64,000 nt of DNA from Cepaea nemoralis (lineage: Eukaryota; Mollusca; Gastropoda; Stylommatophora; Helicidae). Under the pieces are notes generated by a model. It saw nothing but the letters and a program-made list of their open reading frames with translations. It ran no database searches and had not been told where the DNA came from. The first letter of the stretch is position 1, and every line of letters begins with the position of its first letter. The translations under genes were made by a program, and so were the position numbers. Positions 11,216-22,942 of the stretch are shown here, in pieces. The stretch is taken from assembly GCA_014155875.1 (NCBI GenBank), contig JACEFZ010016113.1, positions 253,501 through 317,500 of the forward strand, written 5' to 3'.

Positions 11216-11939
11216 AAAATAATCATAATAAAAATGAAACAGTATAACAGCCAGTGCCTTAATGGTAGAACAGTATATTCCCCATAGCAAATATCAATTG
11301 CCACATCAATAATTAATATTAGTGAGTCATGTAGTATTGATTTGTTTATATTCCCTATGCCTTTATAATGCATAATTTTATATTGTTGTTGTTGTTCTTG
11401 GTTAGCCTCATCAGTGATGTATGAATGAAATAATGTTGCTTGCTTGCTTGTGTTCGTTGGCTTGAGCTCCAACGCGAAGTCCTGTATGTCGGATGAAGGC
11501 ATCCTGTTGTCCAACATCAGTGTGATGTCATACAGGACCTGAGGTTTGCATGAGTATCCATTGTCCCATGTCTGGCTTATTGGTGTGCAGACTAGTGGTT
11601 CCTCGCCGTACAGGCAGACACTCTCCGACTTCGGAGGAATCTGTGATCCTACTGACTTTAGCCATGACCCCGAAGGGACCTGTTGCCCAGGACGCTGGGC
11701 GAGGACCCGTCAATAGGTCTTGGCCAGTATATAACCCGGCCCTGGTGCCTTGGAAACACCTCCGCGTCCCATGAAATAATGTATAAAAGAGAATGATAGA
11801 AGGGTAGAATATTAGACAGCCTGTGTGTCAAATCCTTAACCCTTTAAAAATAATGTTTGTCTGTTCGTCTGTTCATTTGCTCATCTTTACTCAAGCTCCC
11901 CCCATCTACAAGACTGTCACGCTGTCAATGGTTGTTTGA
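11216..11939. other. No gene seen
   Basis: Includes a short GTT run near 11386 and a GC-richer block at 11460-11780 with balanced short frames on both strands but no motif I recognise. A ttaaccctttaaa motif at about 11840 resembles a piggyBac-type end, unsupported by a partner. Confidence 0.4.
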
Positions 11940-12020
11940 CAGAATACTGGCACCTTGCCGTCTTAACAGATGATAGTTTTGTTACATTGTACTTCACAAA
12001 AGGCGCAATAACTGCAACCC
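11940..12020 (+). repeat. R-A repeat fragment
   Basis: The block actggcaccttgccgtctta followed by cagatgatag and gcaataactgcaaccc matches the start of the R-A repeats at 2815 and, inverted, 4250-4330. From 12021 to 12445 I see no gene. Confidence 0.55.
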
Positions 12021-12445
12021 ATTGCAATAGTAAATATGACTGATAGACCAATATGTGCGGTAAACGTTCCTCCACAATGGGTGCATGTGAACACAGTCAT
12101 TTCCACCATCACGTATCATCTGACGTCTCACACACTCAGTGTGTGAACTATCGGCAATCACTGTCTCCTTTGTCTTTATTCCATTTCTGATCTTTTCTCT
12201 CCAAGTAACACGATCAGTGGCAACTTGCTCCCAAGTGCAATATCAATGCTTGTATCAATTATGTCCCGCTTACACGTTTTTGTACTGTAGTAGAGGCTGA
12301 CCCCTTGAAAACCACAAAATGGAACTTCTGTCATTTTGTTACCCTTTATTGAGACATACAGCCTGTGTGCTTGAAAGTGTGATCCTGGAAAGAGGGATGG
12401 TGTGCTTGATGCTGTCAACTGTCCAGAGTAATGAGAATATACAGA

Positions 12446-12740
12446 GGTCAGCATGACCAAATGGATAAGAGTCCTCTTAAATGTCCAGTGTGCTGATGCT
12501 GAGGTAGTGGTTCAACGCTTACACCGGTCAGTTGGACTAAAATGTTGATCCTTGACTTGGGGACATAAATTACAAGTACCTCTGAAGTCGGAGTGGGTTC
12601 TCCTGATGCTGATGATGATGATGAGGAACACTGATAATAGGGAAAGCTAATACACACACTACAATCAGTCCAGGGCACTGGAAGTAATAGCACGTGTATA
12701 GACTATGCCTGAGTTCAAAGCGAGCGAATGCCAAAAAAAC
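12446..12740 (+). repeat. SINE-W copy
   Basis: tRNA-like head (gaccaaatggataagagtcc, then a B-box-like ggttcaacgcttacaccgg), a body with agtcggagtgggttctcctg, gggaaagctaatacac, and a 3' end gagttcaaagcgagcg followed by an A run. The same layout is at 61395-61680 (+) and 23495-23770 (-). It carries a local GATGAT expansion near 12612. Confidence 0.8.
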
Positions 12741-12764
12741 CATATGAGAATGTACAGTATCAGT

Positions 12765-14220
12765 TAGTTAGTTAGTCGACAGATCATCCTCGTTGCACAT
12801 CGGACCATTCAGTCCATAAGTGCTCGGATCCCCTCCTCAGCAAATCCCGCAGCGTGTAGCGGCTAACGACGCCAGTTCTGTGTTGGTTTATCAATCTTCT
12901 TTGGCTTCCTGCGTAGTGTTCTTGTTTGGCCACCCCTCTTTTAATTTGCTGCTCTCGCAGTCTGGCCATTGTTGTAGATTCACAGTCATCACTTGGTTCT
13001 TGCAAAAGTCTCACTTCTCGTAGAGCATTCAGAATGTCAGCCTGGTCCATGGCGCGTCCGCCCTCCACAGTAGCCTCACCTGCGAGCTTGTCAGCCCGCT
13101 CATTTCCTTGTACTCCCGCATGACCTGGCACGAAGATGAAACTAATCTTTGCCAGCCGAGACCGCTCCAGAGGCAGCAACCATTCTCTTCGGATCGACCC
13201 CTCCTCTATCCTCTTGATCATGTTCATTGAGTCGCTAAGGAAACAAGCCCTAGTGAATGTCTGTGTCTCGAGCCATGTTATTGCTTTACTTACTGCCATG
13301 ACTTCCATGGTCAGGCTACTTGTGGTTTCAGTGAAAGCACCAGAGTCCTCCTTCACAATTCTCCCTCCGGCCCGAGCTGTAAAGGCCCATGAGCTTCTCA
13401 CATGTCGGACGACCGACCCATCTGTGTAGATGACCGCGTCACTGTCTAGCGAATTCTCGAAAATCAACGCTTGTACTTCAGCCTCCACAGCAGCCGGATT
13501 TTCTTATCTGGATTTTCTATCTAGTTGGATGCAAACTGAAAAGGATGTGCAGAAGTCTGTTGGCACTTGCACCCACTCCTCGCCAGGTTCTAAGTCCTCA
13601 AGTGAACACACCTGTTGAAGAATGTCTTCGACTTGACCCATCCACGACCGTCCTCTTTTTAACCTGCTGCCCTTCACCTTCCTAATTTCACTATGCAGTG
13701 GATGCTGTGTGTTTGCGTTAATTCTGAGGTAGGCGCGTGCCCTGCAAACTTGCATTCTCTCTTCAATGGTTGGAAAATCAAGAAGGTAGCGCATCGCCCT
13801 GCATGCTGTATCTCTTGTACATCCAAGAATAATGCGCATAGCTTCATTCTGTATCCTTTCCATCCTTTCTATCTGCTTATGGCTGAGAGTCAGGATTGCC
13901 ATTGCATACTCCAAAACAGACATGACCAGCCCCTCGTACAGAAGACATAGATGGCGCTGCTCACAGTTTGCTGCCGCCATCACCCGCATCGCTGCCAAGC
14001 CCCGCTTGGCCTTTGTTATCACCTGGTCTATGTGCACATTATAAGCAAGGCTTCGATCAAACCGTATCCCCAGGTAATTCATTGCCTGCGTTCTTTCCAC
14101 CGTCTCTGAACACAGCATTACAGTTGGTGTTGGATTGTTGACAATATGATTATTCAACGAGAACCAAGTCACTGTTGCCTTTGTTGGGTTGACCATTGCC
14201 CCAGCTTCATCACACCAAGT
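12765..14220 (-). mobile_element. 5'-truncated I-clade LINE copy with 15-bp TSD
   Basis: A 1,456-bp copy of the element at 55930-59783, minus strand, covering the end of reverse transcriptase, the connection and RNase H. It is flanked by a perfect 15-bp direct repeat, atgtacagtatcagt, at 12750-12764 and 14221-14235, so it is one target-primed insertion truncated at integration. The 3' tail is (CTAA)n (tagttagttag on the plus strand). It keeps RNase H motifs [23 protein letters not shown] and [19 protein letters not shown]-to-TAA change near 13506 splits the frame into 14220-13504 and 13488-12784. Very similar to the intact copy, so probably young. Confidence 0.95.
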
Positions 14221-14336
14221 ATGTACAGTATCAGTAAGATTTGCTACCCAAGAACAGAATGGCAGACCTGTAAAGTTCTCACTTACATGGTAAAATGTCA
14301 TGAACCATTTACTAGAAATGTGTATTAGGGCTGTTG

Positions 14337-15000
14337 TGGTTCTCATCTCATCTCATCTTGTTCCTCTTGTGCCTAGTGGTGTCGAGGTGAAGTATAAACA
14401 GCAGGAGATATTCCCATGGATTCTGCTATTCCCTCCGTCCATCGTTTACGTGGTCGGCCTCTTCCTCTGCTTCCATCTGGTATGTACATCATTGCCTGTT
14501 GTGGTATACTGTTAGTTGGTAACCTAGCTGAATGGCCAAACCATTTGACTTGCTGCTTTCTAATAAAATCTAGCTCTGCTATAACCTCCACTTTAGTCCT
14601 GATTTCTTCATTTCTGATTTTCTCTCTTTTTGATACACTGAGTATTCGTCTCAGGAGCCTCATTTCTGTTGTTATTGTTCTTTTCTCTGTTTCTGTCATT
14701 GTCCAGGTTTGGCATTGACAGCATAGAGTTGGTAGGAATATTGTGTTGTAAAGTGCTTTCTTAGTAACTATTAATACATGTTTGTTCTTTAGTATTGGTG
14801 CCATTTGTCCAATGAGCTGGTTTGCCTTATTGAAACTATTTTCAATCTCATCTTCTGATTTGCCATTTGATGATATTATACCTCTTAAGTACTTGAAGTT
14901 CTTTACTTCTTTCAGGTGGTGTTCTTTCAGGTGAATCGTTGTTGTTTCTTCTTCTTAGATCATAGCTGTTGAGGTTGTTGTCCTTTAAATGTCATGTTGC
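14337..15000 (-). mobile_element. RTE-C LINE 3' fragment, minus
   Basis: The minus strand is open for 143 codons (14804-14373) with LCCQCQTWTMTE, RRILSVSKREKIRNEEIRTKV, WFGHSARLPTNSIPQQ and RGRGRPRKRW. The tail is (GATGA)n on the minus strand (tctcatctcatctcatct at 14341). Decayed coding continues to about 15000. Dead by 5' truncation. From 15001 to 15420 I see no gene. Confidence 0.8.
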
Positions 15001-15429
15001 TGGAGCACAGATGGGTCAGTTTCTTAAAGGAGTGGGCATTAATTTCAGTTCCAGTATGGTATTCCTGTGGTATTCCATTGTGATGCTCCAGTGCAGGTGC
15101 CGGATTACCTAGATTAGCCTGGATGTCTCAGGAGCTGTGTGCAACCCAGAAGTGACTGATGGCTGAATACCAGAAATCAGAATGTAATGGAAAGTGGTTT
15201 AGCCCACCATCTGCAGCCGAAATCAACGAACCATTATTATCCCACAAATTATTAACAACAGTCTGGCCCCATGATAAAACATTATCTCTAAAAGTAATCC
15301 TATTTTTCTTCAACAGTTTTTACTAAAAGTGACTTAAATTATTAGTCCTTTAGTATTTACTATTTTACTTTAATAATTTAGGACGTCCCGAAACCGAAAA
15401 GGACCTGACTGGTGGTACATGATGATGAT

Positions 15430-16390
15430 GAGGCTCTACCAACTTATCCATCCATCATGTGCCATGCTGATAAGCATGGGCGGTCATGTTTTGCCATCTC
15501 ACGTGATCACCAGCCCACTTTTGGCGTACCTCTGTTGAACACAAGTGTTCTCCTCCTATCAGGGGTAAGTATTACCTGTCATGGATCAGCTCCGTGTTTA
15601 TATCTCGACCATGCCATGTGGCCAAGCCATACAGGTATTTACTTCTCAGTCTTCCCCTTGGTCTGTTCCCCTCGATCTTGCCAGTTGTCACCAAGTTCTC
15701 CAATTCATTTCTTCTCATAACATGCCCAAAAAATGTTGGCTGTCTACATCTAATGTCTCTAATCAGTTTACGATCTTCATTTGTTTCTTGAAAGACTTGT
15801 TCATTGGTTTTTCTGTCTGTCCATGGTATTCTTTGCATTTTCCTCAGAAACCATATTTCCACAGCCATCAAATGTTGTTCAGCTTGCCTGCTCATTGTCC
15901 ATGCTTCACATCCATATAAAAGTACAGATTCTATGTAGCATTTCAACACTCTTTTTCTTGTTTCAATTGATACCTTTTTATTGGTCAGTATGTTTTTCAT
16001 CTTGCAAAAGGCTACCTTCGCCATGGCAATTCTTGTTCTAATCTCTTCAAGGCATCTCCCATCAGATGTTATGACTGTTCCGAGATTGCTGTACCGATTC
16101 ACTTAAGAATATGCCCATTTACTTGTATATTACATTGTGGTATTTCTTCCTTCCTAGTGACGACCATAATCTATGTCTTCTTACAATTCAATTCTAACCC
16201 TAGTTGTTCACTGTGTGCAATAACCGCATCTACTAAATTTTGCAGGTCCTGTTCATTTCTGCAATCAAGACTGTATTATCTGCATATCTAATGTTATTGA
16301 TGTATCCTCCCCCAATGTTGAATCCTTCCAGGGAAAAAAGATCTGGAGACATTACACATCTGTCTCACACCTCTCTTAACCCTTTAGCAG
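15430..16390 (-). pseudogene. RTE-A LINE reverse transcriptase relic
   Basis: The best RTE-A copy here. The frame 16102-15572 is open for 176 codons: NLGTVITSDGRCLEEI, LLYGCEAWTMSRQAEQHL, RIPWTDRKTNEQV, FFGHVMRRNELENL, TGKIEGNRPRGRLR. Upstream (16380-16110, minus) the catalytic part is recognisable but broken: GVRQMC with SRSFF (normally G-C-x-x-S-P-x-L-F), then YADN where active enzymes have YADD. A tail of catgatgatgatgagg lies at 15419-15434. The copy is interrupted at 16376 by unrelated sequence. Confidence 0.85.
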
Positions 16391-16599
16391 GTGAAACGTC
16401 CGTTTCCGTCCTTACGCTTAAACGGGCAAACCGCCCCAACGCGCCTGTGACTATTATGCATTGTAAAAGTGTGATCTCTCGACTTTCCGATACTTCTGAT
16501 GGCTACTTTCGCTTTCACCGATAGCTTGACAACGTGGCCGCCATTTGCAAGCGCCTACTATGAATTTGAACAGAGTTTTTAAATAGTTTTTGGGGTTTT

Positions 16600-17300
16600 T
16601 AAGCTTCGTTTTTCTTGATCCCTGCCCCTCTCCATCTGGTTTCACACATTCCTAATATATTAATATTCTCTCTTCCCATTTCTTGTTTGATGTTATCCAA
16701 TTTTCCATTTGCATTCATTGTTCTGACATTCCAGGTTCCTATCTTTAATGATAATAATCTTTTGCACCTAGTAGCCTGCTGATGGTCTGGAGTCAACTGG
16801 TGCACATGACTATCCCTACTGGGCGAGGCTGCTCCAATGGAGCACCCATTTACGCCATTTCTCTGAATGTTGATTATATCGCAAAACATAATGTTCTTGG
16901 CATATGTGAAAAAAGTAGTTTGCCATTGCTTTCCTTCTTAGCAGTGACCATACTGGTCAATGAACATAGCCATTATTGTCTCCTTACAAAAGAGATCCGC
17001 TGCCTACCATCGTGAAGCTGGAGACCATAACCCACAACTATCAGTCAGCTGGAGACCATAACCCACAACTATCTGTCGGCTGCTCTTCAACCTCATCCAC
17101 CACCTGCACCCATGGCTTCACATAACCCTGATCGGGGTGGGGGGGGGGGGATAAACGGGTACTACCGTACTCCACCTTGTCCAATGGTGTCCCGTAGGCT
17201 AGCGGAGGAAAGGGGGAACCTTACCTCTCCTCTGATAGGGGATACCCCCTACCCCGCCACCCCCGATGTCGATGATATCGCTCAAAACATAATCATAATG
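16600..17300 (-). pseudogene. RTE-type endonuclease N-terminus and 5' region
   Basis: Minus-strand frame 16889-16599 encodes the start of an apurinic-type endonuclease as in RTE elements: LKIGTWNVRTMN, GKLDNIKQEM, INILGMCETRWRG. The metal-binding E of the ETRW motif is kept. The remaining endonuclease and the first half of the RT are absent between here and 16376, where a block with ccctttagcaggtg intervenes. The upstream part to about 17300 contains a long G run (17138-17150) and is probably the 5' leader of the same LINE. Confidence 0.75.
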
Positions 17301-18088
17301 TAATGTTCACAGTTCACACATTTATTCACAACACTATCTAACTTATCTTACGGTCATATTCTAGTCACGGAATGAAACAACACTGCTATAAAAAGAATCC
17401 AAAGAAAGAGCGAATTAAGAATCTGAGTCAAACTGATATACGTCGTATACGATATCAAAATAAATACGAACAGTCCGAACAGAAATTATTAAAATTGAAA
17501 ACAAAACTCAAAAGTACACTCGAGTGACTTGACGACAGTACATAATTGATGGCATTTCTTACCTGTCCGGCTGTTCATATTTGTCACAGTAGATGCGGAA
17601 TCTCATAATGTTTTATCTCATAGCTGTGAGTTACTGGAGTTGACAAACCGTAACTGAACAACAACACATCGCCCGAACAAACAGCATCAACAAGAGAGCC
17701 CAAGTTCTGTCACCTCGCCAAAACTTTCCCGTCTGCTCCGCTCAATGAAAAACTGTCACCTCGACTTTGTACACTACTCCCTGACCGTCAACATCGCAAC
17801 GGATCAATGTTTCCTAGGTATGCCACGAGAAGTGGTACGCATTTTAAGGGGGATATAATACCTGATTCTGCAATATTTGCTTATTTAAACAAAAGAAAAG
17901 TGGCGTTATGAACTGGTGTAGACATTAGAAGGGATTCAAACAAGAACTATAATATAATCAGCTGAGAAACGTTTCCCTTGTACAAGTATATCATATCCTC
18001 GTACTAGATTTTAGTTCCGGCATATCAAATGATAATGAAACAACTTCAAGCTAGCTTTGTTCCGGGATTGTTTCTGACCTCTTCTATA

Positions 18089-18090
<2 letters not shown>
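17301..18090. other. No gene seen
   Basis: No recognisable frame, repeat family or RNA. CG dinucleotides are somewhat more common than in the neighbourhood (17640-17850). Confidence 0.4.
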
Positions 18091-18162
<72 letters not shown>

Positions 18163-18195
18163 ACCTATCTACCTACCTACCTCCTGTCTGTCTGC

Positions 18196-18254
<59 letters not shown>

Positions 18255-18255
18255 G
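18091..18255. repeat. Compound (CT)n-(AC)n microsatellite
   Basis: About 33 CT units, then an interrupted ctacctacctac block, further (CT)n and (CA)n to 18251. Any open frame across it is a product of the dinucleotide repeat. Confidence 0.98.
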
Positions 18256-18518
18256 CACACATGAAGAATTATATACAAATATAAGATCCCCAACCAGAAC
18301 CTTCACCGGCCAACTAAAACGCCGACGTCTCATTCAATCAGTGCCCAAGTGCTGTAAGCGTACATTTCATTAACCACAGAACAGACACCGGACACACAGT
18401 GGTCACTCTATGAGACTGTAAGAGCTATGGAATGTTATCGCAACCGGAAAGACTGAAGGTGATGGAGACTGTAGTCGACAGAGGGAGAACACGCCGGGTG
18501 GTCTGGCAAACAGGGGCA

Positions 18519-18740
18519 GCCTTGGGCTGAGAGGTTACGGCGTTAGCCTCAGGACCAGAAGGTACGTGTTCGATCCCTGCATGGGGCTGGGCAATTTTCC
18601 AAGAACCACTGGTATCTAATATCACACGTCTCCCTGATCTCTTGGGTAGTGTGGTCGGATACCTATCCTTTGCGGATAAGGGTGGAAAACAGAAAGTCCG
18701 CTGAGCAAGTTGTACATATTAAAATTCCCACGATAGTTGG
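18519..18740 (+). repeat. SINE-Y, tRNA-derived
   Basis: A clear pol III split promoter: A-box-like tgggctgagaggttacgg at about 18523 and B-box gtgttcgatccctgc at about 18566, spaced as in a tRNA-derived SINE. The body continues with gaaccactggtatc and ctgatctcttgggtagtg. Only this copy was recognised in the window. It is not a functional tRNA gene, since the acceptor and anticodon stems do not close. Confidence 0.7.
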
Positions 18741-18989
18741 AAATCGCAGAGTAGGCCGTAACTTTTCCCTGATCTGGGAAAATTCTTAGCAAAAGTAAAC
18801 CTGCACTTACGGGTAGTTAGTGTTCGTTACCTCAGATGGAATCTGAGTAAAGGGAGCAAACCTTGCACAGCTGCACGCAGTCGGACATACTGACCTTTGA
18901 ATTGCATAACTTGGTTTGACACACTTCCATCGAAAGAGGCGCGAAGGAAAGGAAGAGGAAGTTTGGCATAGTCTTGCCGAAGACAATCA

Positions 18990-19685
18990 GCGGTCGAACT
19001 TATCAGGAACACAAAACAGATGTTTGTGACATATTCGGTGTTGAGAGGTAGTAGAAGTGCATGGGGGTTCTTAGAAAAGGCTAATGGTCGACGTTTGTTG
19101 CAGGAGAGCCTGGCATATGATACCACAATATCTAGCTTAAGAATGGAGGTGGAGGCAGTCAGTGCAGCTTTCCGCTGGATGGAGAATATGATATACACAC
19201 ATCGTGATTGTAACTGACTCAAAAAGCAAGCTGAGTAAGGTGAGGACAGGCAAGCGTCGTGCAGAGTAGCTTGCTTCGCTTCGGAGGTCACGGGTGGCAA
19301 GCATCGTCTGGATCTTTTCTCCGGGGCATGCTGGTGTGCTGGGGAATGAACAGGCAGACAGATTGGCTGGCTCTGCACAACTTGGTGGAGTATTGATGCA
19401 TGATAAGGTAGACGTGGTTGCGGCCTTGTGGGAGCACGTGTACACCTCGGAGGAGCAAATGGATCACCATGGTCTGGCAAGAATGCGACAGCGAGGAGTG
19501 ACGAGGGGATCTGGCCGATGCTCGACGATTAGAGGAAAGGCCAGACGAACGTATAATCAGATTGCTGCTGATACTATTGGGATTGGAACTCTTCGTTGGC
19601 TTCTGAGGATGGGGACGGAGCGCTTATGGGAATGCCCCGAATGCTGTGATGTCGGTTCCTAAATCAATCAATCAGTCAATCCTGT
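18990..19685 (+). pseudogene. Second I-type LINE family (I2), RNase H 3' end
   Basis: Two plus frames (19020-19217 and 19294-19662) form a broken RNase H: an altered TDGS (now TYSV), SLRMEVEAVSAAFRWME, then FSPGHAGVLGNEQADRLAG, and a C-terminal LRWLLRMGTERLWECPECCDVGS ending. The tail is (AATC)n at 19663. The C-terminus resembles the I-clade element's [16 protein letters not shown] but belongs to another family, also seen at 28875-28981. A frameshift and stop lie between the frames. Confidence 0.8.
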
Positions 19686-19756
19686 TTTGATAAAGACTGG
19701 TCGAAACATTCGTCCGTGTGTATGTGTGTTTGTGCGTGCGACGCGAGCATTCACTC

Positions 19757-19787
<31 letters not shown>

Positions 19788-19792
19788 TGTGT
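19757..19792. repeat. (GC)n(GT)n microsatellite
   Basis: Short alternating purine-pyrimidine run: cgcgcgcgcgcgcg followed by about 9 GT units. This composition favours Z-DNA. Confidence 0.97.
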
Positions 19793-19870
19793 AAGGGAGA
19801 GGGGGTTTGTTTCCCCTCCGTATACCTTGCTAATTCTATTTTGTCTTTTATTTTGGACATAGGTCTAACT

Positions 19871-20705
19871 TCCGGGTTGCCAGATCTTGTACCTAAAAAA
19901 CCGGGACGTTTCTCTTAGAATAGAAAATGTTGCACAAATTAATATTGCCAGTCATCATCACCATCATGTGCCCTGCCAGCTAGCGTAGGCGTTCATGTCT
20001 CTCCACGGATCTCTGTTCACGGTGTTCCTGATCACATCTATTGATGATAATCCTCCATGCTACCTTCTCAAACCATCCAGCATCATTTCTCACTGCTTGC
20101 CTGTGCCTCTTCTCCCACTAATCTTTCCAGTCTTTACGATGTTTTCCAGTGCTACTTTTCTCATCACATGACCAAAGAACGTTGTTTGCCTCTTTCTTAT
20201 AGTTAAATATATAATGTTCTCATTTCATTAATCTCGTCCAGGCAATCGTTGTTAGTTAATCTGGTTGTCCAAGATATACACAACATACGTCTTAGGAACC
20301 ACTCCCGGCTGATTTCAAGCTCTTCCTAATTTGTTCATACTTAGTCTTAGTCTTAGTCGTTGGATCTTTCATTCCTGTTCTATTATTCACTGCCATAGAT
20401 CAAACAAGCTTATGTATAACATATCAATACTCCCTTTCTGACACTCAATAACAGTGACTTATTGCATAAGATTTTTTTTTATCTTCTGAAATGAAGCTTT
20501 TGCTTGAAAAAGTCTGCATTTAATCTAAGACACAAGTTAAACGGTTCTACCGACTGAAAATCAAGAGCGAGTTTAATTTTGTTTTTTCATGTAAACAGAA
20601 TAAAACAGGAACAAATGGGCGACTCAAAGGCATTTTAGTGGACAGTGATTTATTTCAATTAAAAACCGGGACTGTCTCGGAAAACCAGGACGTTTGTCAA
20701 CCCTA
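19871..20705. mobile_element. hAT-like non-autonomous transposon, interrupted
   Basis: Flanked by an 8-bp direct repeat gtctaact at 19863-19870 and 20706-20713. The ends are short inverted sequences, tccgggttgcc and (reversed) tagggttgaca. Subterminal blocks aaaaaaccgggacgtt and aaaaccaggacgttt sit near the two ends. The 8-bp TSD with a GGGTTG-type end is characteristic of hAT elements. An RTE fragment is inserted inside. Confidence 0.65.
19955..20300 (-). mobile_element. RTE-like LINE 3' relic inside the hAT-like element
   Basis: Begins with catcatcaccatcatgtgcc (the inverted tail and GGCACATG end), followed by tctccacggatctctgttca and cttttctcatcacatgac (inverted FGHVMR-type block). Multiple stops. 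It post-dates the host element. Confidence 0.7.
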
Positions 20706-20979
20706 GTCTAACTACTGGTTGCGGAACGTTTTGGCTCAAAGTACTGGAGGAAATATTGTTTAATGGCGTGCTTTTTGATGTGGCCAGAAATAGTTCACGT
20801 ATTTACCCGGACATTCTTGGAGAAACTACCAATAATATCCTTCTTTCTAAAACCTATTTATAACCTACAAACAAGTTTTAAAAGTTCGGTTATCAGATAC
20901 AAATTTAAGCTAGCAGAGGTCATAATGATATGCGTCATTTGATTCATTAGGCGACAGAAGTAAATATACTGAAAGGAAT

Positions 20980-21070
20980 AAAAAAGATAGTGTCCTGAAT
21001 GTTTCTGTGTGCTGATGACAGGGACAGGGTAGAGGGTTCATCCCTTACACCGGTTAGTTGTACTTACAAA
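20980..21070 (+). repeat. SINE-W head fragment
   Basis: Contains gtgtgctgatgacagggac and gggttcatcccttacaccgg, matching the B-box region of the SINE-W copies at 12490-12530 and 61440-61490. The body is missing. Confidence 0.55.
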
Positions 21071-21114
21071 GTTTACCACTCGTTCAAAAAAACAATGGCA
21101 AACTTTTATTTTTG

Positions 21115-21345
21115 TTTGCATATCCTTTACCTGACATTACTGTCAACATCAGCATCTTTCAGCTGATTGTTGATTTCTTGGCAAGATTACGCTCAGTAGT
21201 TTGCCATTGCTTTCTGAGCGACCGGCTCACATACCCCGAAAGTTACTGACGTGGAGAGAACCGCTACCGATTCTCGCGCGATGTCACGTTACTTACGAGA
21301 ACATACGAGATTACGGAGAAAGTCGTGTAACCTCTAGACCAGGGA
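21115..21345 (-). repeat. SINE-X copy, minus
   Basis: Inverted SINE-X: 3' end ttgcatatcctttacctgac, body ggcaagattacgctcagtag and tttgccattgctttctgagc, and head region ending taacctctagaccagggagg. Near-identical relatives at 48060-48295 and 61745-61980 form a subfamily with a ggccggctcac block. Confidence 0.85.
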
Positions 21346-21454
21346 GGCCGGCAATGGCAAACTACTGAATGTTAAATTGCTAAGAAAATCAACATGTTGT
21401 TGATCGCAGTCATGCAAAGGGACAAGAGAGATGTTTTTTTTTTTTTTAATTTTG

Positions 21455-21560
21455 AATGTTAGTTGCATGTCCTTTACTGGACGTAGCAGTCAACCCCAGC
21501 ATTTTTGGCTGTTCGTGATTTCTGGGCAAGTTTACGTTCAGTGGTTTGCCATTGTTTCTG
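21455..21560 (-). repeat. SINE-X fragment, minus
   Basis: 3' half only: gttagttgcatgtcctttac, cagtggtttgccattg. Truncated before the tRNA-like head. A T run lies just upstream at 21433. Confidence 0.7.
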
Positions 21561-21922
21561 AACCTATTGAATGTATTAACTCTTAAATGTCGGGAGGCCA
21601 TTTTTGGGCGGATAATGGCAAGCATTATGGTTGTGCACTCCTTTGTTGACATTTTTGTTTCATTTTGTAGGGAGACCCGGGTTCCTTCCCTCGGTAACGT
21701 GTGGGATTTTTTTTTTCTGTCGGGGACAAAAATAAAATCCTAACCTGCACAGTTCGCGGCGACTGCATTAGCCAGGCGGCCTTAATTTCTCAGGCTCAAA
21801 GACCCCTCTGCCATGCACCTCAAGGTACTATATTGGCAGTAAATGACAATGTTTTTTTTTAAATGACAGTTTGTCTTGGTTACATATTTTAAATATCCAT
21901 TTTATTACCACTTATTAAAATA

Positions 21923-22140
21923 ATGTCTTCCCAAATTAGCATCAAAGTGAATGGAACAAATCTGGAACAAGTTAATGTATTTAAGTGCGTGGGTACTTTT
22001 AAAACAGCAGGTGGGAGATATATTAAGGAAGTTAAATGTAGAATAGCCCAAGCAAAAGCAGTATTTCCCTATACGAAGAATATTCTTTGCAGTTTATCTG
22101 TGTTAATCGAAGTGAGAAAAGGAGTTTTTAATAGCTAATC
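21923..22140 (+). pseudogene. RTE-like LINE internal fragment
   Basis: A short open frame with the pattern NVFKCVGTFKTAGGRYIKEVKCRIAQAKAVF is a mutated form of the fingers/thumb motif YLGTxxTxDGRxxxEIxxRIxxAKxAF seen in other RTE copies here. No catalytic part. From 22141 to 22540 I see no gene. Confidence 0.6.
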
Positions 22141-22539
22141 CTGATGTAAGGAAGTAAATCATGGACAATTAGTAGATAAATATTGAGCACAACCCACTAC
22201 TGGCAACGCTGATCGTATTCTGGTATGAACCTAAGGCCTATCCACGTCAATATGGAAGCACTATACTCGAGTTTCGCTCTCGTTTCAGCTCGTCAGTAGT
22301 GCATATCCCTGACCGGATCCGGAAACAAGCCCCGGATCACTGGCGCGTGAAGCGGGTGTGTAACCACGCGGCACACACTGGACACGCCAAATTATCACAA
22401 CAAAACATAACAACGTTACCTATCGTAGGCTATGCTCAAGATTGCCCAATCGTCGCGACTGACGTCCGTCAATCGATGTGGACCCGAACGATCAGGACTT
22501 TTCACTGGCAAGGAACACCAGCCTCCTAAAATCCAGTGA

Positions 22540-22942
22540 GCAATAATCACATCCACCCACACACCCCACCAACCAAACATACATCACCAACCAACACACA
22601 CATCTCCCAACCACACACATTCCCCCACCGACACCCCCCCCCATGAATATACACATCCCCCACACACTCCCCAACACACTCACCCACACACATATTCCCC
22701 ACCTACCAACATCCATACATCCCCTACCCGCCAACACCCACACATACCACTACCCACCACTACCCACACAAACACACACCCTCTCCCACACATTCCTCAC
22801 CCACCCACATATTCCACACCCACACACGCCCCAACCATACACTCATCCCTCCACCCACACACACCTCCCCATCCACCCACTCATTTCCGCAACTCACACA
22901 TCCTCCACCAACCCACACTTACTACTCCTCCCCACCCACACT
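22540..22942. repeat. Degenerate CA/CCCA-rich simple repeat
   Basis: Low-complexity plus strand composed of ccacacac, ccccac and cacccac variants. Any long frame on either strand is compositional. It is split by a SINE-Z insertion and continues at 23183-23380. Confidence 0.9.

Noticed and set aside
18519..18600. Possible tRNA gene
   Set aside because: A and B boxes are clear but the stems do not close and a SINE body follows; treated as SINE-Y.
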